From Oscheius sp. JU75 (Eukaryota > Nematoda > Chromadorea > Rhabditida > Rhabditidae), in the NCBI GenBank assembly GCA_037178855.1, contig JASJZC010000001.1, positions 2,046,001 through 2,110,000 of the forward strand: a DNA stretch of 64,000 bases. Reading direction: 5' to 3'. The position numbers and the translations under genes are program-made. The notes beneath the pieces are model-generated. The model did not search any database, had not been told where the DNA came from, and saw only the letters and a list, made by a program, of their open reading frames with translations. Positions 52,321-61,806 of the stretch are shown in pieces. How positions within the stretch are numbered: the stretch's first letter is position 1; each line of letters begins with the position of its first letter.

Positions 52321-54599
52321 GAAAGTTGGACGATTAGAAAGAGATAGCTGAAGAGAAAGAGAGAGAAAGAGCAAAGAGAAGACGATGGGACTAGTTACTT
52401 TGATGCAGAGGGATGAACAGACTATTTTGCTCATAAAACTTGCTGTAAAAGTTACTAGTTAACATGCACGATTACAAAAGTTGTTCTAGAGGGCTAATAA
52501 GAACCGATTTGCTCGAGCAATTGTTGAACAGAAACTGCTGAATTAACTTGTAAACGAGCTAGTGTTTGTTTGTGAAAGCGATCGTGGGAGCTTTCTGCTA
52601 TTGAAAAGACAAAGTTTATGGAAAAATCTCGCACTTTTTGCAGAATAGAGTATCTAAAATGAGGGGCAAAAAGAATAGAGAAATAGAAGATGAAATCCAG
52701 AAAACTTCAAAATGTTTCTCTCCCAGACGTTCTCCACGGCATGCTTCTCACAAAGTTACACGAACAGAAGAAGGACAATACCGGCGAGGAAGATAGGTCT
52801 TTTGAAACGAGCTAAAGAGACGGAAATATTAAAAAAGGGAATCAGGTAAGGCGATCTATCATGAGTTTCAGAAAGTTCCCCGGATTTTCATTATTTTTGA
52901 CACATTTTTTGCTGGAATGAGTTGTCCAACAGTAGAAGAAGCCTGGCAGGGACGATGTCAAGCAAGAGAACTAGCTCCCCGAAGTAAAATGACCGAAATT
53001 GGAACGAAAAAAGACATTTTGATCCAATCTTGGTGATTTTTCTTCGAGAAACTGGCTCATTTCCTTGCTCAGCTGTAGACCAACGTCTCTACAACGTGTT
53101 ATAGCAAAGGGAAGCAAAAAAGACACACATCTTGCTATTTCCTAATCAATTTTTGACGATAGATTTCCTTCAAAACTGGTCTCTCACCCGGCTTGAACCC
53201 TCTCAGGGCAGACATCCTCAAGTCCTTTCCATCGTGTAAGTGAAGAAAAAGAGAAAAAGAAGGAATGAAATTACCTTAATTTGACGAAAACACGTGAAGA
53301 GAGACAAGCCTGGCAGCTCTCCTGCGACGAATAGGCCTCTTCCCCAGTCCACAACCGCTCGTTAATCGATAGCTCCTAGGCGTAGAGAAAAAGGTTCGGC
53401 CTTACACAGTTTCTTTGGTTTTTCCTAGGGAAAAGGGGTGAGTATTGTTTAGGTAAGAAAAGTTTCACGTGTTAAGTTTTCTTTCTTTCTTTTGGGACAA
53501 GGTTTTGTGACAAAAATGATAGAGAAGTGTTTATGTTTTACAGACTCAAAAGTGTAGCGAACTTTTGTAAAAGAGGTACTGGCATAAAATAGAAGCGTTT
53601 GCGAAGACGAAGACAGTTGGAAACAGCGAAGAATGACCACCTCGATGGTTTTACAAAGACCGGGAATTATATGGATGCAGCAAATGAGAATGAAACAACA
53701 GTGACACATTTTTAGCCAGAAACTTATTAGACCTATAAGAGGCCGATATCATATGAATCGAGAATAGACAAGATGCTTGGGAACATATTCTCTAGTCAAT
53801 GGCCCGATACAGATCCGCTGAAACAGGATTTTCACCAGGTGGACGCGCAAAATCTTCACAAACAGTGCATATTTTGATTTCCTCCCAGATGGCAGCTTTT
53901 AGGCTGTATGAATAAGACGGAAATTGTCGTAAAAGTGAAGAGGAACATACGAAAGAACGTAACAGTGAGCATTCGTGGTCAAGTCTCAGGAAAAGCGAAC
54001 ATTAACAATTTTTAGCTTCACTGCCAAAATACGTTCCAGCCTCCTATCTTAGGAAAAACAACGAGGTAAAAGTGATCAAAGAGTAATGAAAGTACTTCGT
54101 TTTTCGTTAGATAACAGTTGGACGCTACTGAGATCGTTCTCCTTGATGACTCAACCAAGATTCAGCGGTTATAAACAGACGAAACCAACCACAGAAAAAG
54201 GTGGAAAAGTGTCAAATTATCTTCGCTAGATGGATTCAACCAAATGCCAGCTGATTCCAGGCTATTGTTTCATGGATTTTAGCCAGAAGGACCTGTAAAA
54301 TTTGCGCTACTTGTACACCAATTTAGAGAGTAAGATAATAGAAAAGCATAAAAAAGGCAGTAAATGACAAGAAAGGAAGCAAGGGACTGTAAACTTCTAA
54401 CGGCTTCCTTTTTCCACCGTATCCTTTCGTATATTTTGCGCTTGTTTTCGAATTCTCTTTTCCTTCCCAATTTCCATTGGCTCCCCAACAGAGTTCCCCA
54501 GTTTGGCGTAGCTTGTCTTCCAGTATTTCACCACAAAAATGACTCACATTTCATTCCGAACAAGAAAATAACGATAACAACTCGAAAGACTATGACAAA
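52321..54599. other. 2.3-kb region with no recognised gene
   Basis: Both strands were read. It has scattered short frames only, and purine-rich sequence. The frame at 53449-53709 (minus) is Cys/Ile/Phe-rich without a domain. Confidence 0.45.
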
Positions 54600-56262
54600 C
54601 TAGCCTATTGTAATATTTTGAGGGACCCGAACGAGCCAAAATGTGTAGTAGGGAAGAAGAGAGGTGTCGGCCTGGACAGGGAGCAGGATAGCCTCCTTCT
54701 TCTGACTTGTCAAGAGGCGTGGTTTTTCTGCAAAGACGTTCGGAGCCTGAATGCAATTTTTGTCAAGGAAAACAGGCCAGCTACTCACTCCAAAGGCTCC
54801 AATGGCGTGATTGATTCGAATATTTCGCTTCTTGTACCAGTTCTGGAAGGATTTGGAGCCGGAATCTCTTGAATATTGTCAATTTTCCTTGAGAAAAAGA
54901 TAAAAATTACGATAGGTGGTCAGAGTGCTTCTTGAAGCGGTCGTTGGAGAGCAGAAAGCAGTCCGGACCCCATTCGAGAGCCGCGTATATGGCCATCAGG
55001 TCGTCTTCGGAGCTGGAAACGGCGTTTTAGCTATAATTTTTGGTAACAAGGATGGCTATCCTCTCTTTGGCGCTAAGATTCTTGTAAACATCTTATTATT
55101 TAACCTTGATATCCTTTCCCACGCCTTTTTCTTTTCAAAAAAGCTTGTTGAAAAAAGGGCAGTCTGAGTCATACTTCGATCATTTACTACTTGAGCTATG
55201 CTAAAAAAAAAACCTATGTTTTAGTATTCGGGACCGAACCCGGGTCCTCTGGGTTATAATCCGCTCTCTTCCCGACTATGCTAAGCTACGCTGAAAAACT
55301 CGTTCTTTCCAATAGATTATTGGAATAGTATGTTACAAACGGGGATCGAATCTGGGTCGTCTGGCTCAATTAGGGCGTTTCTTACCAATGCACCAACCGT
55401 AGCACTAAAACTTTGAGGGGCTGTAGCTTTAAACACACAATATAACATAGAACTCACTCATCGCTGGCAAAGAACTTCCTCGTGTTAATAGGCCAGAGGC
55501 CTGATTCCAGCCGACCCCGAGTAAACGGTCTCGAGACGATGAAGACGTTGTTGTAGAGGCGTCGCAGACGCTTCACGAACGGGTTGATGTCGCCACGATG
55601 GAGAATGTTTAGGGCGTCAATAACGATAGCTCCGCCCGGCTGGGCTTTACTCTTCCAGTCGGCGATTTCAGCTTCCAATTCCTCCATTTCTTCTTTGGAC
55701 ACTCTACCTGCAAATAGTAGTTGCTTTCCCTAGCTCTCATACTGTCACTGTCCGTTTCTGAATTCTCTTACACTGTTACTATCAGTCTCATATGCTACCC
55801 CTATCACTGTCTCTCATGCTGCCACTCTCCCAAAACTAACCCTGCTGCTCCGAGAACTCTGTCATCATTTCCTTGAACTCCGTCTTCAGATCACTAATTT
55901 CCAATGGGGTCTTCTGCAAATTGAGGCGGAACTCCTTCTGTGGAATCAGCTGGCCACTCGGCGAGAGTTCAGTCCTTCCAATCTGCACGTTTGTCTTCCT
56001 AAAGCCCTCTTACAGGGATAATTTAAACAGAACTTACTCGAAGAATCGGGTGATCATATTCAAAAAGTCCACGTGGTCGATGGGGTCGCCGTAGTTGACG
56101 AGGGCGCGGAGATACCATTCTAGAAGACGCGTCTTTTCCTCGGGAGTGGCCCGGTCAGCCGCGTAGAGAAGCCAATAGCCGACTTCGAGGGAGTTGAAGA
56201 GGTCCGAGGCTGTGATTCCGTCTTCTTCTTGTTTGAAGGATGAAGTTGATGGGGTTAGGGAT
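54600..56262 (-). CDS. PRORP: Protein-only RNase P catalytic subunit (PRORP/MRPP3), C-terminal part
   Basis: PRORP cleaves the 5' leader of mitochondrial pre-tRNAs. Blocks in order: 56262 to about 56037 gives ITASDLFNSLEVGYWLLYAA and HVDFLNMITRFFE. About 55998-55845 gives the linker RKTNVQIGRTELSPSGQLIP. About 55709-55459 gives the NYN metallonuclease domain start (PGGAIVIDALNILHR, then NNVFIVSRPFTRGRL). About 55012-54917 gives SSEDDLMAIYAALEWGPDCF then LLSNDRFKKHSDHL, containing the acidic cluster (DD...D) of PRORP active sites. About 54878-54795 gives NWYKKRNIRINHAIGAFG. About 54752 to TAG at 54600 gives the C-terminal zinc-structure region without the usual W-HIP. PPR exons were not found upstream. 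The intron at 55030-55450 holds two tRNA-like sequences. Confidence 0.82.
55230..55297 (-). tRNA. tRNA-like sequence in PRORP intron
   Basis: The minus strand has GTAGCTTAGCATAGTCGGGA (A-box/D-arm), an anticodon-arm-like GCGGATTATAACCC, and ACCCGGGTTCGGTCCCG (T arm, paired). It is one of the most complete in the window. Acceptor-stem pairing is weak. Confidence 0.45.
55335..55402 (-). repeat. tRNA-like sequence in PRORP intron, second
   Basis: The minus strand reads GTTGGTGCATTGGTAAGAAA, CCTAATTGAGCC and ACCCAGATTCGATCCCC. It is 40 bp from the previous element and in the same orientation. Confidence 0.5.
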
Positions 56263-56509
56263 CTGGAAAAGGTTGCTAGAGTCAGTGACTGTAATTTTGT
56301 ACCTACCAGTGGTCAAAATTAATGTTCACTCAATCCGAATAGACCGTGAAATTGATCAGATTCAGTAAACATTTCGCCCGAATTGGGCGCTCAAAACTAG
56401 AGAGCATTTAACTAGGGAAAACTGATCAGAACTGGACTACTGACGTATACAACATGCTTCGAAAGGTTTTCCGAGGGTTTCATGAGAAGATTCAAAGAAT
56501 CTACCCATC

Positions 56510-56580
56510 CGGGGACCAAACCCGGCACCATTTGTTCCGTGGTCCGAGCGCTAACCTTCTACGCCGTGTGGTAAAGAACC
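56510..56580 (-). repeat. tRNA-like sequence between PRORP and MSP-domain gene
   Basis: The minus strand reads CACACGGCGTAGAAGGTTAG (A-box-like) and GGTGCCGGGTTTGGTCCCC (B-box-like with a T for C). Confidence 0.45.
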
Positions 56581-56705
56581 GGGTTGTCAAATAGAGGTAC
56601 TGGGATGGGACAAAAACTAGAACCGGTTGAATATACTATTTTTGGCTCAAAACACAAACCATAGCAAGCAGACTGTATCGATCTGTTTAATTAATCGTTC
56701 CTCTG

Positions 56706-57263
56706 TCAGTCTCGCTTCTTGACGAGTTCTTCTTTCCCCGTCGTCGAGGCGGCTTCGTCCTTCTTCACCAGGACGACATTGATCCTCCAGAAGAGTCTCT
56801 GCATGTAGCTCTTGTCGCCGCTACGCTTGAAGACCTCCCTGGCCAACTGACGTCCCGCCTTCAGATCCGCAGCCCTCACCCCGTCTGGAAGGCGCAGATT
56901 CTCGACGGCGATTTGGTGTCTTCCGAGTAGATTGGTGACGTCGCGCGACCAGCTATCGCCCCTCTTCAAGAAGAGACGCAGCCTGCGTTCCTCGTGTCCT
57001 TGCAGCAGCCCGTAGGGTTCGGAGATCCCAAACATGGTCCGATCGCGAGCCTTGAGACAATAGGCCACCGGGTAGGCATCCAAATTGGTCAGTATGAAGT
57101 CGGCGGACAGCGGCTGACTGAAGTTCGTCGCCGAGTTGAAGACGATCCAGCGCTGCGTCGATTGCAGCTCATTGTCCGCCTGCTCGCCGATCAGCAATTC
57201 GGTGTCAGTAGGCTGGTCTTCTTTCTTCGTCGACGAGGAGACGCAGGTGGCAGCGGCGAACAT
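56706..57263 (-). CDS. MSP (major sperm protein)-domain protein, single exon
   Basis: A 185-residue intron-free frame. An immunoglobulin-like MSP fold is suggested by RWIVFNSATNFSQPLSADF, ILTNLDAYPVAYCLKARDRT, MFGISEPYGLLQGHEERRLR, then WSRDVTNLLGRHQIAVENL and LFWRINVVLVKK, which follow the MSP strand order (F.LTN.....AY.LK......F...P..G.L......R). Lysine-rich ends may be cytosolic. Such proteins act in nematode sperm motility, or as FFAT-binding or cytoskeletal adaptors. Specific function is unknown. It is the upstream neighbour of PRORP on the same strand, 440 bp away. Confidence 0.7.
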   Translation of the reverse strand: MFAAATCVSSSTKKEDQPTDTELLIGEQADNELQSTQRWIVFNSATNFSQPLSADFILTNLDAYPVAYCLKARDRTMFGISEPYGLLQGHEERRLRLFLKRGDSWSRDVTNLLGRHQIAVENLRLPDGVRAADLKAGRQLAREVFKRSGDKSYMQRLFWRINVVLVKKDEAASTTGKEELVKKRD

Positions 57264-57647
57264 CTTTCGGGGCCAGTATTCAGTAGACTGTCGTGCTAAT
57301 TGCCAACGAAGCTTTTGATTTTTGAAGAAAACTTTCCAACTGTTTTGGAAACTTTGTTTCTGAAGTTCCTGGGCAATTAGAGTAGCAATTAGATAAGGAT
57401 CCTTGGGAACTACGGTAACTTCGGTAGTTCAACAAAACTGTTTGACCTCAATTTCGAGCCCAGTTTACAGATAACAAAGTGGGTCTATGCATGCATTCAA
57501 ATAAAATCTCTTTCCGCAAAACTCGCAGCTTGAAGTGTACGAGTGGTAGATAAGAAGCTTAGACCCTACAGCGCAAATGCCACGTAGCAGATAAGCGTTT
57601 CTGATAAGCGCTGCATAAAAGACTTGCCACAGGTGATACAGACACTC
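57264..57647. promoter_or_regulatory. Divergent intergenic region, MSP-domain gene and small orphan
   Basis: A short AT-rich interval between divergent starts contains two close GATAAG sites on the plus strand (57588, 57601: CAGATAAGCG, CTGATAAGCG) plus AGATAAGAAG at 57547. GATA-type motifs suggest gut or epidermal control if this is a nematode (inference). Confidence 0.45.
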
Positions 57648-57961
57648 ATGCGTGAGTATTTGAAAACTAAATTTATCGACAAATGTGGTGAGTTTCCTTC
57701 TGATTATCTATGCATTTTTCCATTCCAGCTGACTTCCTAAGTGAGCTCTTCAGAGAGTTTGTTATTTGGGCCCTTAACTTATTCTTTGATCTCCTGGGAG
57801 GTCGATCAACTGCAATAACTACAGCTCAGTCTACATTGTCGATAGGTGACGTAGAGAAAGAAGAAAGAATAGATCTGTGTAAGTCTCCGCTTAATCACTT
57901 TGAGCAGCTTTTCACTCAAGCTAGACGATTCGTTATTCGACTGCCTCAGTCGTATAAGTAG
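57648..57961 (+). CDS. Two-exon orphan, about 90 residues
   Basis: ATG 57648 opens MREYLKTKFIDKC. A GTGAGT...TTCCAG intron (about 57689-57728) leads in frame to ADFLSELFREFVIWALNLFF, then DLLGGRSTAITTAQSTL, and ends VIRLPQSYK at TAG 57959. An amphipathic or hydrophobic central helix could be a membrane anchor. No family is recognised. Confidence 0.55.
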
Positions 57962-58497
57962 AAGTAATCATTTTTTTTACAGACGGATGAGTCACGATTT
58001 TTTTCATTTGGTCCATCTGATGCGAAACACCACAGTATATTTCATTACATCTGGCTAAATAAACTGTCATCAGAATGTCTTTCTTGGTCCAGGCACTTTA
58101 GTTAAAGCATCAGCTAGATTCAAGACTTTTATTGCTTTCTCAAACTTTGTTCAAAGCAATAGCGATATTCCCAGTTTTACTAAGACAAGTTAGGCTACGC
58201 CCCTTCGGGGCTCAGTAATAATCTGATTCTTCCAATTAGTGTGCGCACAAAATGGTGCACACTAATTGGCAATATTGGCTTCAGACAGACAGACAGAGAC
58301 GCGAGGACAATTTAAAATAGATCTTCAAAACAGTTTCAAACGACCTAATTACCACGAAACTATCGACAAACTTTCAAAAAAAAAAAAGCAATTTAAAGAT
58401 ACCCAAACTAGCAAGGAAACCAAGAAAGTTACGAAAGCTACCAAATTAAGCTCCAGCAATAAAACAGAGTCCAAACGACTTTACTAACTTCCCCGGA
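57962..58497. other. Upstream region of MARCH gene
   Basis: It contains two hairpins (58199-58212 and 58232-58269) and a Lys/Thr/Ser-rich frame (58266-58487) that ends 10 bp before the MARCH ATG and is probably not a separate gene. Confidence 0.5.
58232..58269. repeat. Hairpin upstream of MARCH gene
   Basis: Arms CCAATTAGTGTGCGCAC and GTGCACACTAATTGG pair over 15 positions with a 2-nt bulge, around a 6-nt loop AAAATG. Confidence 0.85.
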
Positions 58498-59130
58498 ATG
58501 CCGTCGGCTCCTCACCCTTCTGCCTGCAACACGCCGCGCTGTCGCATCTGCTACGACTCGTCGGACAGCCAGCCCGGCTTAGGTCGTCTCATTCGGCCGT
58601 GTAACTGCAGCGGAAGTGTGGCTCTGGTCCACGAGGGCTGTCTAAAACGCTGGATGGAGGGACGTGGCAGCATCCAATGCGAGCTCTGCCATCACGACTA
58701 CGAAGTCCTCAACTGCGGCCTGAAGCAGCTCCGAGTCATGTCCTTGCCCCGTCCGCTCGATGACGACTTTGAGAGCCGCTTCGAATTTGCCTTCTTGGCT
58801 CTCTGGATCATTGACACTGCCCAGCTCATCGGACACGCCGTGCTCCAGGGTCCCGAGGGCTTCTGGTTCCATCTGGCTACACGTTTCGGCCACGAGGGCT
58901 GGTTCTTCTACGTCGGCTGCTTCTGCACCTGCGTCAATCTGCTCTACTACGGGGCTGTCCTGATCCTCGTCATCGATCAGTGGCTCTGGGAGAATAGCGT
59001 CTTCGTGCTGAAGGACAGGAATAGTTTGAGGGAACGCGAGGAGATTGTGGCCAAGCTGAGGAGCTGTGCTTCCAGGACGAGCCGACTGGAATTCGTGACC
59101 TGCAAGAAGAGACAGCTGAAGATGGACTGA
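58498..59130 (+). CDS. MARCH-type RING-CH E3 ubiquitin ligase, single exon
   Basis: A 210-residue membrane ubiquitin ligase of endosomal or ER membranes. The RING-CH domain is at residues 14-63: CRICYDSS, LIRPCNCSGSVALVHEGCLK, WMEGRGSIQCELCHHDYEV, giving the C4HC3 order with the diagnostic WL/RW spacing. Two membrane segments follow (FLALWIIDTAQLIGHAVLQ and GCFCTCVNLLYYGAVLILVI), then a basic cytosolic tail. This matches small MARCH2/3/8-like proteins. No intron is seen, unlike most neighbours. Confidence 0.9.
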   Translation: MPSAPHPSACNTPRCRICYDSSDSQPGLGRLIRPCNCSGSVALVHEGCLKRWMEGRGSIQCELCHHDYEVLNCGLKQLRVMSLPRPLDDDFESRFEFAFLALWIIDTAQLIGHAVLQGPEGFWFHLATRFGHEGWFFYVGCFCTCVNLLYYGAVLILVIDQWLWENSVFVLKDRNSLREREEIVAKLRSCASRTSRLEFVTCKKRQLKMD

Positions 59131-59449
59131 CTGCGGCGACGATGACGAGAAGATGGAGGATACTCACCAAAGAGAACAAAATAAAAGTCGAGGGTCGCTT
59201 GTCTCATATTTTGGTGATTTATTGGGGAAGAAATGAAGAAAAACTCTCTCTCTCTCTCTCCTACTCCTCGATTATGACTGCTAAAATATTCAGTGAAGCT
59301 ACTAGGACCAAGTTCTTAATACGGATTTCAACCTATTTGGGCTATTCTGTTGTGAATTTCTTGTCTTCCAGGCAACAAACTTGCTTCCAATAGTGATCAC
59401 CTAGCCCAACCTCTTCTAGAAAGTCGTCTCAGTACTCCTAGCGAACAGT
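59131..59449. other. Convergent 3' intergenic region
   Basis: It follows the MARCH stop and precedes the last exon of the mitochondrial gene. It has an AATAAA-like ACAAAATAAAAGTC at 59175, a probable poly(A) signal for MARCH, and a short (CT)n tract. Confidence 0.6.
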
Positions 59450-61124
59450 TCAACGTCCAGGTTTTGTGAAAATCTCGGAGAGGGTAACCTTCATTGCTCC
59501 GCCGTTGGGAAATTTTCTCGAAGACGTGGTCTTGTTCCTAATGTTACAAATACAGCCAAACGTCAAGTGAGGTTGAGTATTCAACGTTCACATGTGCAGA
59601 AAAATTTCCCAAACCAAAAGTTTTAAATAGCTGATCCTCTCCAAACAAAAGAATAGAAAGGAAACTCACAGAAAGGTGTCGACCATCCCATTCTTGAGTA
59701 GCAGAGCCGAAATTGTCACCAAGATATCTTTCCGGTGCAGAATATCTGCTCTTCTGCTTGGTAACAATGCCACAGCTGCTTCTTCCTTGACCTCCCTCAA
59801 ATTCACGAGACTTCTTAACAGAATCGCTGTAATTTATGCCACGTAAAAATTGAAAAAAAGCTTACAGGCAGTCAGCTTCAGGTTTGTTGGTATACTATCG
59901 AGCTGGCCGAGTCTTTTAAGCAGTCTCTCCACTAGAAGACAATCTCCCATCTCGTCTCGGCGACAGACGGCCGCTATTGTGAGTAGTCTCGCGGCTTCGA
60001 GTAGCTCCATCGGATTCAGTTGGTCCATATTTTCTTGGAGATACAAGCGCCCGTTTTCGAAGTCGTGACTGCTTCTCGCGGAAGTCAAAAAGCGTACATT
60101 TCGAAATCCAGCCATCCCGCTCTTGATTACTGGCCTCCACAGCTCCATCGACTTGCTGTTTAGCTGAAAGTTAAGGGATTCGGGACGTCTGGGAAGTTGT
60201 CCATTGTCAAAATTCTTGAGTCAATGGCCTACGTTTTGCACAACTTCTAGTAGTTTTTAATGGTTATAGCACGTATCTAATACAGAAAAGTGGGGACTAG
60301 GGGTATCCTTTGACCAAGTTGTAGGTTTGACCATAGACTACACATCGGTAGACTGAAAAGGCTAACTCAGGTCGTTTCTATTCTTGCTCTTTCTAGTTTC
60401 TCTTTTGCCTGGGCCGGGGTACGATAACTGGATTTCAGGGATTTTCGGGGCGATTGAGCCTAAGCCGTAAGCGGTTGAAACATACACTTCCCGAGCATTT
60501 CTGATTGGAAACTAAATACACTTTCATTCAACAACGGCAAAGCAGGGACCGTTGCTCTTAAATTATGAACAAGGAATTATAGCATATTTTACGCGATAAC
60601 TCTAAACGAAACAGCACAGCTTTCCTAACAGTTTAGCACTAATGAGTTGACGCTAGAGTAAATAAACTGCGGGCTTTTCTCAACGTTTTGCTCATCCTAA
60701 TGACCGAAAGGACCAAAGGTCTTTGACATAGCGGCAGTTTTCTTTACCAATTCATAAACCATAAAATGAGGTTTAAACTAACCGATATCTGAGTCAAGAT
60801 ATTCTCATCAGGATCCGTAGCTTTTAGAACGGACCTGATGTTGTTCATCTGACTATGCCTCGGGATATTTTTGAAGATTGCCGTCTTGAAATCTGTCTCG
60901 TCTCCTTCTTCTACAGCCGCGGGTCTTTTCTCTTCTGTCCGATCGAATCTCTTCCTCTTGAACCCGCCCTTCTGAGAGCCGCTTTCTCGCTCCGGGGGCT
61001 TCAAGACCCCGAAGTTCCCGTGTCTTATCTGGGCCTTAAGTGAGGTGTTAGGCTCAACATTTTTTAGGTTTCTTACCCTTTTAATGCTCCTTAGCAGCGC
61101 CGAGAGCAGTCTTGTCGACAACAT
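59450..61124 (-). CDS. Mitochondrially targeted protein, 294 residues, unassigned
   Basis: Four exons with checked phases: 61124-60783, 60163-59866, 59826-59670 and 59537-59450, ending in TGA. The N-terminus MLSTRLLSALLRSIKRVRNL is an arginine-rich, amphipathic mitochondrial presequence. A basic linker follows, then helical repeats (LVERLLKRLGQLDSIPTNLK, ILLRSLVNLREVKEEAAVAL, LVTISALLLKNGMVDTFL). The helical leucine-rich pattern recalls FASTK-type mitochondrial RNA proteins, but no diagnostic domain was seen. The ATG lies inside the last exon of COA6 in another frame, overlapping it by 44 nt. Confidence 0.6.
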
Positions 61125-61602
61125 TGAGGCCCTGCTCAGCTAGAGTCTGCTTGTACCTGGAAATTGACCAACATTTTTTTTAGGAAATATGGCGCAAACT
61201 GCTTCTTCTTTTTCCCTCAATTTACTAATAAACGAATCACTCGTCATATAAAAACACCACCACATTTTAAACAGGTTCTGACACAAAACAGTAACGTCTC
61301 CAAGAATGTGGTAACATATTTATTGTTTCCCGCCAAAACTTCCCCTAATTTTGAAGCAGCATCTCCCTTAAAAAAGACAAAAAGTTCACTACCCACCTCT
61401 CAAAATTGTACTTCCTGATAAAATGTCCGACCCAGGAGGTCGGACAGGCTTTGTCGAAAGCCTTCTTGGCGGCCGTGCACTTTTTCAGAGCCTGTTCCTC
61501 GGAAGCTGCTCCACTGGCGTACTGCTCGTCCAGGCACTTGAAGAAATCGTCTCGGGCCAAATGACACTGTGCTCTGTCACTTTTCAGCGCACGTTCCGAC
61601 AT
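61081..61602 (-). CDS. COA6: COA6, cytochrome c oxidase assembly factor
   Basis: COA6 is a thiol-type metallochaperone for copper delivery to COX2 in the mitochondrial intermembrane space. Exons 61602-61397 and 61156-61081 (TAA) give 93 residues. SDRAQCHLARDDFFKCLDEQ has a CX9C pair, and KKCTAAKKAFDKACPTSWVG has a CX10C pair, the COA6 signature, followed by HFIRKYNFERYKQTLAEQG. No presequence is seen, as expected for a Mia40 substrate. The final exon also contains the start of the next gene in another frame. Confidence 0.9.
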
Positions 61603-61806
61603 CAACTCGTCTCACTTTTTGTACCTTTTCCACTGCCGTTCAATCGTTTAAACAGGTTTTGGAGAGCCAAAATGACCAAGACAAACAGCAAAAATAATGA
61701 ATTTATACAGCTGATGAGATCAAACACTTGACAAGAAGTACGAAGGATAAATTAGGGGGAGAGATTTCTTGAATTTACACGTAGATGATGGGATTCTTGG
61801 GGGTAT

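Noticed and set aside
58266-58487. 73-codon Lys/Thr-rich frame before the MARCH ATG, considered as a nuclear peptide gene
   Set aside because: Low-complexity, overlaps a hairpin and A-rich DNA, and has no splice or start-site support.
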